NCBI GenBank assembly: GCA_949825065.1
Contig: OX463854.1
Location: 12,623,112-12,687,111 of the forward strand
DNA from: Odontocerum albicorne
Taxonomy: Eukaryota > Arthropoda > Insecta > Trichoptera > Odontoceridae
Length of the DNA: 64,000 nucleotides
Direction: 5' to 3'
This document shows positions 56,908 through 64,000 of the stretch, piece by piece (position 1 is the first letter of the stretch; each line of letters begins with the position of its first letter). The notes under the pieces are model-generated. The model was not told the origin of the DNA. It was given only the letters and a program-made list of their open reading frames with translations, and did not search any database. Both the position numbers and the translations under genes were made by a program.

Positions 56908-58009
56908 TTATGAGCAAGTTGACAGTTTCCTTGTTGCTCCAATGTTCAAGAGCACTCATGCTTAGAATAGGGTATCTCTTTAGAAATTTCATAAAGATAA
57001 TAAAAAAAATAAGTAAGCCAGGGTATACCCCTGCCGGACTAATTATGTTTCTAAAGTAATATGACGAACGACCGAGGTGGTTCAGGTTCAGACGAGGTTC
57101 AGGGTGGTTTATGGTAGGCCTGGAAAGTACACCGTAAATGAAAAACACTGCGAAGGGTAATAAGGATTTGTTAAGTTTGTCAAAATCATTTTCAAAGTAA
57201 AAAAAACAATACAGTAGCGGTGAATAAGGTAATCGCGCTTATTGGAAATACAATGGATGTCAAAAATATTATCCGCATAAGGCTTACAAGGAACTAAACC
57301 GCATTGCTGCTTCATTGGAACAGCTAAAATAAGGTCATGGCTTTGGCATTCTATTAAACCAAAGCGTTGAATAAATTAGTACAAAAATAGAATTTTGTTT
57401 TTGTTAGTTTCTATCAAAATATACAAAAAGGGTTTAAGATATAAAATATATATAAGCTCCTCATCAACATGGAATAATATCCCAAATCCGCCTAACGAAT
57501 ACCGCAAGCAGACTGTTTGTTAAATTAATTTTTGCTTACATAGCGAATGTTTTGTCTATATTTGCATATTAACCCTGTCTGCGGAGGGCCAGGATGTAAT
57601 AAGATTCCAAACTACCTGGGGTACAGAGGTATTTAGTGGACACTAAGTTAAACAAACAATGAGAAAGATACCAAAATCAAGCGAACGTCCTCAACTATTT
57701 GCCCACACGTTGGTACTTTACTAATGATTATATTCTTGGTGAAGAATTAAAAACCTTCTAAGGTTCATGGGGTGATATAAAATTTATGTGCTCGCAAAAG
57801 AAAGCAAATATGAATAGAAAATTAATGAGTTGAAAATTTGAACAATTTTTTTATAAATTTTATAAAATATTCTTTATAAATAGAGAACGTGAGAAATAGA
57901 CGCTAAATTCGCATATTATTTCTATTATATAAAATCTTTAACTGTCCACTCACCCCCTCTTATCTCGCTGATTTTTTCAGCATAGTTCCGATCATGGATT
58001 AGCGCTATG
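56908..58009. other. Unassigned stretch
   Basis: Minus frames at 56885-57148 and 57109-57315 are not recognised. 'ttaaccctgtctgcggaggg' at 57570 recalls a piggyBac-like end (TTAA then CCCT), but no partner was found. Confidence 0.35.
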
Positions 58010-58175
58010 ATCAAGCAGATATTGTTTATAGGCCCCTCCAGTTCTCCACTCTTCTTTTTTTAAGTCTCCCTTTACTGTCCATGGAGTGAGACTCTGGAAC
58101 CAGTTATAAATCAATGTAAGACTCGCTACGTCTTTGACATGCTTTGAAAAGAGATAAAAAAACCTTAATTTAAAG
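58010..58175 (+). pseudogene. LINE-T: C-terminal remnant of a LINE
   Basis: The frame reads 'SPFTVHGVRLWNQL', stop, 'INVRLATSLTCFEKR', stop. 'VRLWN.LP..VR.A.S...FK' is the well-known end of the reverse transcriptase protein in Jockey- and CR1-like LINEs. It is followed about 300 bases downstream by the hairpin tail at 58468, so this is probably the LINE that donated its 3' end to SINE-A. Confidence 0.65.
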
Positions 58176-58207
58176 CCGGTAGTATATTTTTTTTATTCCT
58201 GATTTGT

Positions 58208-58366
58208 CTTGCCTCTCTACCATCCCTTCCTTTTACTCTGATTAACAATATCTCACTTTTCTTGCCTCTCTACCATCCCTTCATTTTACTCTGATTAACG
58301 ATATCTCACTTTTCTTGCCTCTCTACAATCCCTTCCTTTTACTCTGATTAACGATATCTCACTTTT
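58208..58366. repeat. Minisatellite, three copies of 53 bp
   Basis: The unit is 'cttgcctctctaccatccct', 'tccttttactctgattaacg', 'atatctcactttt', starting at 58208, 58261 and 58314. It is unrelated in sequence to the 53-bp satellite at 4.5-5.9 kb. It lies between the LINE-T coding end and its tail. Confidence 0.95.
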
Positions 58367-58467
58367 TTATTACGAGCTTATTTTATATGATGTAATATAT
58401 TGTTCATAAATTTCATAAATAGGAATAATCATTTGATATTTTTTGTGTCCATCTAAATTCTTTTATT

Positions 58468-58560
58468 TACTTTTATCTGTTTGACTGGAAGAGATTTCTG
58501 CCTGGCAATGATTCCGCTAGATTGTTTTTACATTGAAGTGTTCATTGAATAAATAAGATA
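58468..58560 (+). repeat. LINE-T 3' tail, same as the SINE-A tail
   Basis: 'tttacttttatctgtttgac', 'tggaagagatttctgcctgg', 'caatgattccgctagattgt' and an A+T-rich end 'attgaataaataa' match 60711-60811 in order, including the part upstream of the hairpin that SINE-A lacks. Confidence 0.7.
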
Positions 58561-58609
58561 CACAAGCACCATAACATATGAAATAAGAATAATAATATCG
58601 ATTGTCGTC

Positions 58610-58980
58610 GTTGCTGGGCCTCGTAGTCGAGGATCCCCTCGCTATTCCAACGTCAATTCAATTGGAAAGCGGAGCTGTGCCAGAGAGTTTTTGTTTTTAA
58701 GTGAGCGAGCCGTTGCACACTAGCAAACTCACCTGTCACACTGCTGTACAGGATCCAATGACACGTTAAAGTGAGATGATTGGAGCACACCAGCACGTTT
58801 TTTTCTTTTTCTTTTTAAAATAATAGAATGATCGAAGTCATAGGTATCCTTGTGCCCCCGAATACTAGGCGGAAAAAATAACTGTATCATTCGAGAGGAA
58901 TAACACAGCGCGGGGTTCGAACCGACGATCTTCCGCATGGAAGTCCAGTGCATTGCCGCGCGGCCATATACCTCGGTGAA
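58610..58980 (-). repeat. SINE-C, near full-length copy, reversed
   Basis: In reverse it starts 'atggccgcgcggcaatgcac', 'tggacttccatgcggaagat', then a B box 'ggttcgaaccccgc'. It continues through 'ctcgaatgatacagtt', 'tcataggta..' counterparts, 'ggtgtgctccaatcatctca', 'aggtgagtttgctagtgtgc' and 'ggcacagctccgctttcc', to 'gacgttggaatagcgagggg'. The minus frame 58729-58953 over it is not a gene. Confidence 0.85.
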
Positions 58981-59129
58981 TAATATAATATACGATAAAT
59001 CCTTGAAAAATAATAATGTGAATCCTAGCGGAGAACATTCAAAATTACATCAAAATTACATCGAGTTTTCTTTTCCTTATAAAATGAGACAAATGAACGA
59101 ATACAATTCAATTGGAAAAAATAAAAGCA

Positions 59130-59405
59130 GAGAGGACAGAATGTCATACTTTCTTACCATTGAATACTTCCTTCACATCCATATATTTTCTAATATACTT
59201 CCGTTTATTTATTTGTTTGCCTTTTCTTCTTTCGAAATATTACTTGCTGAGTTCAACCATATTTTTCCCGGTTGACTCCCATTCACGATTGTTTTGTTAA
59301 TTTATTTAGTAAGTTTTTTGCTATCCATTCGTTTAACTCTGATTCTGTCATATACTACATATTCTTCGCAGTGCACGCATTTACTGGGATACTTTAATTA
59401 ATTGT
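59130..59405 (-). mobile_element. LINE-R remnant, 3' end
   Basis: The minus strand gives 'KCVHCEEYVVYDRIRVKRMD', 'TIVNGSQPGKIWLNSASNI', 'ENIWM' and ends with the 3' signature 'gacattctgtcctctctgct'. The sequence corresponds to the 31.8-32.1 kb copy. The plus frames 58937-59275 and 59112-59300 are antisense. Confidence 0.7.
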
Positions 59406-59416
59406 CCAATTTTATG

Positions 59417-59502
59417 TTTCATCCTCATGTATACCTTGTACTGTATGATAACATAAATGTTTCATCCTCATGTATACCTTGTACTGTATGATATCATAAA
59501 TG
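59417..59502. repeat. Tandem duplication, two copies of 43 bp
   Basis: 'tttcatcctcatgtatacct' plus 'tgtactgtatgataacataa' 'atg' occurs at 59417 and again at 59460, with one change (aac to atc). Confidence 0.95.
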
Positions 59503-60329
59503 ACAAAATATTTTAAAGAAATAGTTTCAGAGTAAATGAAATCATATGGCAATACATTTTATTGCTAAATTATCCGAAAATTAAATCAGTTACATCTGAA
59601 AAGTTTAAAATCGATAATACGAGTTCATGATCACTGATTTAAAGGAAATACACGTATTTATTCTGACATACTAGCAAAGTCCTTAAACAATATACCTGTG
59701 CGTAGAAATAAGTATCTAAGCTTTTAAATCTGACCACAGTTCAGCTTTTTTCACACCGACTTAAACTTTGAAAATTCGAGAGTGTGAGTCAGTGAAATAA
59801 ACGGGCCTGTATTGAGGTTAGGAAACTTTTTTCTTTGTTTTCAAACGCGGATTTAGTTGGCTATCCGCTAAATCCTCGGGGAGATCCTTTTGCGGACGGA
59901 AGGTCGGATGAAACGCCATTTTATTACCCCATTTTTGTTTTTACCGTATAAAACAAGTGTTTAAAAAAGAGATTAAAATTAAATTTATACATTTTGAAGT
60001 TTTACAAAAAGTTTCGTAAAACTATGACAAAAAGCTACGATATTCTCTCTAACAGCACTTCTTCTTCTACTAAATATTTAAAGTTTTCAAATCATTATAT
60101 TATGTATTTGATATTACTATTGTAGTTTAAAATGTTTTTCGGAGTTGTTTTCTTGATGTTTGGCTCAAATGGTGGTCGACGTTACAAACGCATTGCATTA
60201 TTCAAAGTCAAGGCGATGCCAAAAAAACATTACCAAATACTGAAACACTTAAGCAAACCGAACATGGAAACACCTAAAAAAAAGCCTAAACTTGTAGAAA
60301 ACATACGTATAAACCTTCAAACATATTTT
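59503..60329. other. A+T-rich stretch, nothing recognised
   Basis: No arrays or element ends. The plus frame 60132-60551 extends from here into the candidate exon region but is not recognised. Confidence 0.4.
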
Positions 60330-60520
60330 ATTGTTCTAACTTCGGAAAGAAGTAGAACTTTGAGGTCGATTTCTTCTTCATCTAATGCGTTAGTTGTTCT
60401 AAATCGATTCAATAGGGGGGAGTATTGTGGTAAAACATTTCCTGTTGTTCTTGTTGCGTTTACTTGTATCTTAGTGTTAGATACATGGATGGCGTGTGCA
60501 TCTTTAGGAATCACTTTAAG
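60330..60520 (-). pseudogene. Possible exon or gene fragment, faintly patatin-like
   Basis: The minus frame includes 'ESVLKVIPKDAHAIHVSNTK' then 'IQVNATRTTGNVLPQYSP'. The pattern 'LP.DAH...S.(R/K)L.(I/V)..TR...G.NV' occurs in patatin-like phospholipase (PNPLA) domains, enzymes that hydrolyse acyl lipids. A pyrimidine-rich tract ending in 'tccttaaag' lies upstream and could be a splice acceptor. No Ser-Asp catalytic dyad is in this piece, and no clear donor site follows. The plus strand is also open here (60132-60551), which weakens the case. It could be a decayed fragment or chance. Confidence 0.25.
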
Positions 60521-60686
60521 GACAGATTCCACGGAGAAAGAGAAAATGTAAATAAATTGAAAGGAAATTTTGAAAACTTTCCATTTATGAATTGTTCTTT
60601 CAAAAATCATTTCAATTGAATTTATTTCATGACCTTTTTTAAATTCTAAATACTTTTTAGATAATGTTGTGTTATGAAACAACACT

Positions 60687-60699
60687 AAATAAATTATCT
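60687..60699 (+). repeat. Target-site duplication, left copy
   Basis: 'aaataaattatct' recurs exactly at 60812-60824, bracketing the hairpin-tail insertion. Confidence 0.75.
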
Positions 60700-60784
60700 T
60701 ACTTGCTTCATTTACTTTTGTCTGGTTGGTTGGAAGAGATTGCCGCCTGGCAATAAGCCCGCCAGATTGTATTGCAATAAAAGT

Positions 60785-60811
<27 letters not shown>
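60700..60811 (+). mobile_element. LINE-T, severely 5'-truncated 3' end
   Basis: 'tacttgcttcatttactttt', 'gtctggttggttggaagaga', 'ttgccgcctggcaataagcc' and 'cgccagattgtattgcaata' are followed by an AAAT repeat. The hairpin ATTGCC-gcct-GGCAAT is perfect. The upstream 'tttactttt.tctg' agrees with LINE-T at 58468 rather than SINE-A. A 13-base target duplication shows that the tail alone was inserted. Confidence 0.75.
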
Positions 60812-60817
<6 letters not shown>

Positions 60818-60824
60818 ATTATCT
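60812..60824 (+). repeat. Target-site duplication, right copy
   Basis: 'aaataaattatct', same as 60687-60699. It merges with the AAAT tail. Confidence 0.75.
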
Positions 60825-60857
60825 ATAAATTGGTTTATTTTCTTGTTATATAGCGTT

Positions 60858-60865
60858 AAGTGTGA
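60858..60865 (+). repeat. Target-site duplication, left copy
   Basis: 'aagtgtga' recurs at 61713-61720, directly after the GAA tail of the LINE-E copy. Confidence 0.8.
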
Positions 60866-61701
60866 CTGATATAGATATCGGCGTCAAGGTCAACGGTGTA
60901 GTCATCAATAACATTAGATATGCTGATGACACGGTTCTACTGGCGGATGGTATAGAAGACCTTCAACAGCTTTTGGATAGGATCAGTTCCACCGGTGAGC
61001 ATTATGGTTTGAACATTAATGTCAGCAAAACTAAGCTGATGATTTTCAGTCGAGAAAGTCATCCAAATGCAAATCTTCGGCTGGGTGGTGTCAATATTGA
61101 AAGGGTAAAGCAGTTTAAGTACTTGGGCAGCATCATCACTGAGAATCTGGACCCCGATATAGAAATTAAATGTAGAATAGAAGCAGCTCGTGCAGCTTTT
61201 AATAAAATGAAAAATCTTCTCTGCAACGATAATATAAATTTGAAGCTCAGACAAAGAATGATCAAGTGTTATGTGTGGTCAGTTTTGCTTTATGGTGTCG
61301 AGGCATGGACCCTCAAAGTTAATATCATTAACCGCTTGGAGGCTTTTGAAATGTGGATCCACCGAAGGATGCTAAGAATATCCTGGACTGACATGATTAG
61401 CAACGTTGAAGTATTGCGTAGAGCAAATACACAGAGAGAATTGTTCACAACAATCAAGCTCCGTAAGACTTCATATTTTGGCCACATAATGAGAGGTGAA
61501 AAGTATGCAATCCTACAACTTGTCATAAAGGGGAAGATTGAGGGTCGTAGAGGAGTTGGAAGAAGGCAGCACTCCTGGCTTCGGAACATTAGAGAATGGA
61601 CCGGGATGAGAGGTGTGGAGGAGCTGTTCCGTGCTGCCCAGGACAGACAAGGTTTCTCCCAAGTGATCGTCAACGTCGGGGGGACCCGGCAGGACACATG
61701 A
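60862..61701 (+). CDS. Truncated LINE-E reverse transcriptase, C-terminal 279 codons
   Basis: The open frame starts with GTG, whose first bases belong to the target duplication, so it is not a true start. The palm motif 'RYADDTVLLADG' with the catalytic Asp pair is at 60919-60930 (YADD). Next come 'GLNINVSKTKLMIFSR' (residues 48-63), 'VKQFKYLGSIITENLDPDIE' and the thumb-like region with 'RIEAARAAFNKMKNLL'. The family C-terminal block follows: 'WSVLLYGVEAWTLK', 'RLEAFEMWIHRRMLRISWTD', 'YFGHIMRGEKYAILQLVIKG' and 'EGRRGVGRRQHSWLRNIREW'. Reverse transcriptase copies element RNA at a nicked genomic target. This piece lacks the endonuclease and fingers domains. Confidence 0.92.
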   Translation: MTDIDIGVKVNGVVINNIRYADDTVLLADGIEDLQQLLDRISSTGEHYGLNINVSKTKLMIFSRESHPNANLRLGGVNIERVKQFKYLGSIITENLDPDIEIKCRIEAARAAFNKMKNLLCNDNINLKLRQRMIKCYVWSVLLYGVEAWTLKVNIINRLEAFEMWIHRRMLRISWTDMISNVEVLRRANTQRELFTTIKLRKTSYFGHIMRGEKYAILQLVIKGKIEGRRGVGRRQHSWLRNIREWTGMRGVEELFRAAQDRQGFSQVIVNVGGTRQDT

Positions 61702-61712
61702 AGAAGAAGAAG
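60866..61712 (+). mobile_element. LINE-E: 5'-truncated RTE-type LINE with open 3' frame
   Basis: 847 bases lie between exact 8-base direct repeats. The insertion consists of the last part of the reverse transcriptase gene, an extremely short 3' untranslated region and a GAA repeat (61702-61712). Simple-repeat tails and tiny 3' ends are typical of RTE-type LINEs. The absence of stops and the intact target duplication make it the youngest LINE in the window. It lacks the endonuclease and the first half of the polymerase, so it is inactive. Confidence 0.92.
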
Positions 61713-61720
61713 AAGTGTGA
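61713..61720 (+). repeat. Target-site duplication, right copy
   Basis: 'aagtgtga', identical to 60858-60865. Confidence 0.8.
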
Positions 61721-62413
61721 TTTTTGTTACTATTTAAATTTATCTGATTTTAATACTAACGGCTATGCTACAGGATAAAGGAATTGCTCTGTATTTAAAC
61801 CTGACCCAAGTCCGCTTTTAACGAGTTTTTGTTTATTGGCAATCCACCAATACTGAGATAATTTGTGACAAGACAGTCAAGTCAAAATATTAAATGAGAA
61901 ATTAAAACTGATTAAATTTCAAAAATGTAATTCTTGATCTATAAGTGTATCGTATCGTAAACGTTATTCGAAGTAAGAAGAAATACGTTTATTGAACTCA
62001 GCAAAAATATGGCATTTTGTAAGTCAAATCTGTCACGAAAAAGACAATTGCAAAACACATTATTTATAGCCTCAACATCTAGACCACACTAGCAATCATG
62101 TAGTGGCCCGTCTAAAAGTCACATATGACTGACATTCCCATCTTGTTCATTCTCATTATGTTGAATTTTAGTTCAAAGGGAGAAGTAGCTGGATTGATTG
62201 ATTTCATAGTTTTAAAGGGAGATGTTGCTAGATTGTTTTATATCTAAAGTTCTTATTTAAAATAGTTGTATCTCAATCCAACACTCATCGTGACCAAGTA
62301 TCGTGTTTAAATTGGTTTAAAAAATAAGTTACTGGAAGTGAAAAATTAGGTAGGTGATGACTAAGTAAATATGCTTTTTTGCAAAGGAATTGACATATTC
62401 ATTACATGTAATA
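61721..62413. other. A+T-rich stretch, nothing recognised
   Basis: A short repeated phrase 'gctggattgattgattt' / 'gctagattgttttat', following 'aaagggaga.gt.', occurs at 62175-62245. No other feature. Confidence 0.4.
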
Positions 62414-62421
62414 CTAATATG
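62414..62421 (+). repeat. Target-site duplication, left copy
   Basis: 'ctaatatg' recurs exactly at 62792-62799. Eight bases is the duplication length of hAT transposons. Confidence 0.9.
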
Positions 62422-62791
62422 CAGCGGCGGCTGGTCCTGAGGTGAATATGAAATATCGCTGTCTCACGGTTTACTATATGTTTCGGTCTGTCCTATATCA
62501 ATTTGGGTTTCCGTCCGGTGCGTATTGGAGATCGCTCCGGTAGTATTGGCAAACTTGGCCGGTCATTTTGAAAGGAATATTTTTTTAAATTTTACTTTAA
62601 ATTTTTTTTATTTTCACTTAAATAAAAATACTCGTACTATTTGTCAGTATTCTTATACATATTTAACCTACCATATACAAATATTTAACAGTTTTGGAAG
62701 TCATGTTTGCGAATATACTCGTATAATTTAATTATTGCGAATTATCTCTCCGGTTCAGCGCATCAACGCACCTCCAGACCAGCTGCCGCTG
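62422..62791. mobile_element. hAT-type MITE, 370 bp
   Basis: The left end begins 'cagcggcggctggtcctgag'. The right end, in reverse, begins 'cagcggcagctggtctggag'. About 20 of the first 23 positions match. Flanking 8-base direct repeats are perfect. The interior is A+T-rich and non-coding, with two TACTCGTA octamers (62629 and 62716). It is a non-autonomous element that would depend on a transposase acting in trans. The plus frame 62525-62731 is not a gene. Confidence 0.92.
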
Positions 62792-62799
62792 CTAATATG
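62792..62799 (+). repeat. Target-site duplication, right copy
   Basis: 'ctaatatg', identical to 62414-62421. Confidence 0.9.
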
Positions 62800-64000
62800 T
62801 GATGAAAAGAAATAAAATCCAGATGTTCACAGTGAACTGAAAATAAATATTTATTTGATATTTAGATTTAAATAACTTAGGATTATGAACCAATGATTTA
62901 AGATTTATTTAAAGCATTTATATGGAACGAAAATAAAAACAGAAAAAAATATTTTATATGATGTGACAGTCTGTATAAATATTGAATCCCCGTCGAGCCT
63001 TTGATGTTTAGTTGAGCATTAGTTCAAAGGTTTGAGGGATGGTTTTGCCCGAAAAAAAAAGATTCGCTTTTGAAAACATCGCTTTAGGTTTGCCAAGTAT
63101 TTCTCCTCGCGTGTTTCGCGAATGTTTTCATGAATATGTTCATTAAATAAATACGAGTCTAGTGGAATACTTTATTCTTCCAAGTTTGGACATTATTTCA
63201 TCATATATTAAAAAAAAACAATTGAAAATTAAATATAATTGATATTGGAATCTATTTTATTATACATTCAATATAATTCTAAGAATATTGTCTTCATTTA
63301 ATTTGCGACGGACGATTTTTAGAAACGATTTTTTTTAGAAAGCCATCACAAACTCTGTTTAAAAATAAATATTTAATGAAAATTCTACGAATGATTTTTA
63401 AGATTCTCATAAAGTTAGCTAGTTCAACATACATACAAATGATTTTTGAATGTTAGGTAAACTTTGTTTTGATTTTCTTTAGTTCTTAACCGTTATCTAA
63501 GTTTATTCAATATTCTCGTTCCTTTTTCTTTTTATTAAGAAAACAAGACGTTTTATATTCCCAATGATAGGGTTGCTTTGATTGTTTCAAATTCGAAGTA
63601 GTCTGTACCTAAATATTATAACTTGTTTGAGTTAAATGTGGTTGAAGTAATTTTTAAACTATTTCAGACTTTATAGATATACTTACAAATTTGCAGAAGT
63701 TTATATTTAACATGAAATCGTTCACCAGTCCATTTTAAAACTGTTTTTCCTTTAAGGCTTTTATTTGAATTAATTGTACTAATGCTAAATAGCTCTCTAA
63801 AGTAAATTCTTTGAGTACCTTTTGAAAAACGGTTTATACATGTTCGTTGTTCATTTTTTTAGGTAACATACAAACAACATAGATTTTTATGTCAAATATA
63901 ATTTATGAAAAATAATATACGTATATAAAAGATATCATGATTGTAAAATTACATTAGCTTTTTCTCATGGAATTAATATTTTCTAGATAATGATATCAGA
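62800..64000. other. A+T-rich stretch, nothing recognised
   Basis: No arrays, frames or element ends found up to the window edge. Confidence 0.45.

Noticed and set aside
57569..57600. piggyBac end (TTAACCCT)
   Set aside because: No matching inverted end followed by TTAA was found within a plausible distance.
60132..60551. A 139-codon plus-strand frame as a gene
   Set aside because: No recognisable domain. The composition drifts with A-rich DNA, and the opposite strand gives a slightly better protein-like segment.
60862..60864. GTG as the true start of the reverse transcriptase frame
   Set aside because: These bases belong to the target-site duplication. The real start lies in the missing 5' part of the element.

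Overview
This window reads as nuclear DNA of an animal, most likely an insect. It is strongly A+T-rich, has no operon structure, and carries mariner, RTE-type and Jockey-like retrotransposon, Helitron and hAT-type elements together with tRNA-derived SINEs and satellites, a mixture typical of arthropod genomes. I found no intact host protein-coding gene and no convincing functional RNA gene. Nearly everything recognisable is mobile DNA or tandem repeat, so the window is probably intergenic or inside a very long intron. Family labels used here (SINE-A/B/C, REP-D, LINE-R/E/G/J/T, PAL) are local names only.

Layout. 1-6.6 kb: a diverged duplication, two SINEs, and a 2,254-bp satellite made of six 146-bp units followed by twenty-six 53-bp units; the longer unit contains a SINE tRNA-like head. 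6.6-12 kb: mostly featureless A+T-rich DNA. 12-16 kb: a palindromic element (PAL), a short 5'-truncated LINE with an 11-bp target duplication, a 31-bp minisatellite and an old minus-strand LINE. 16.5-20.7 kb: an unclassified T-rich repeat, LINE-R debris, a decayed Helitron on the minus strand with a duplicated helicase segment, and a full-length SINE-C. 21-41 kb: many old copies of one RTE-type family (LINE-R), other LINE pieces, SINEs, a perfect 21-bp hairpin and two minisatellites. 41.7-43.0 kb: a 1.25-kb inverted-repeat element with a 42-bp minisatellite inside and a candidate 9-bp target duplication. 43-52 kb: more LINE-R, SINE-B, PAL elements and a 67-bp minisatellite. 51.7-57 kb: two different internally deleted mariners. 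58-61.7 kb: the C-terminal remnant of a LINE followed by a hairpin tail shared with SINE-A, a full-length SINE-C, and the best preserved element of the window, a 5'-truncated RTE-type LINE with an open 3' reading frame. 62.4-62.8 kb: a 370-bp hAT-type MITE with a perfect 8-bp target duplication.

How the parts relate. The non-autonomous elements appear to depend on autonomous ones represented here only by fragments. SINE-A ends in a hairpin-bearing tail also found behind a LINE C-terminal remnant, the expected sign of a SINE borrowing a LINE's replication machinery. The mariners and the MITE lack a complete transposase and would need one supplied elsewhere. Nested insertions, such as SINE-A inside a LINE-R copy, give relative ages: LINE-R is old, while the RTE piece at 60.9-61.7 kb, the truncated LINE at 12.5 kb, the MITE and the satellite look young.
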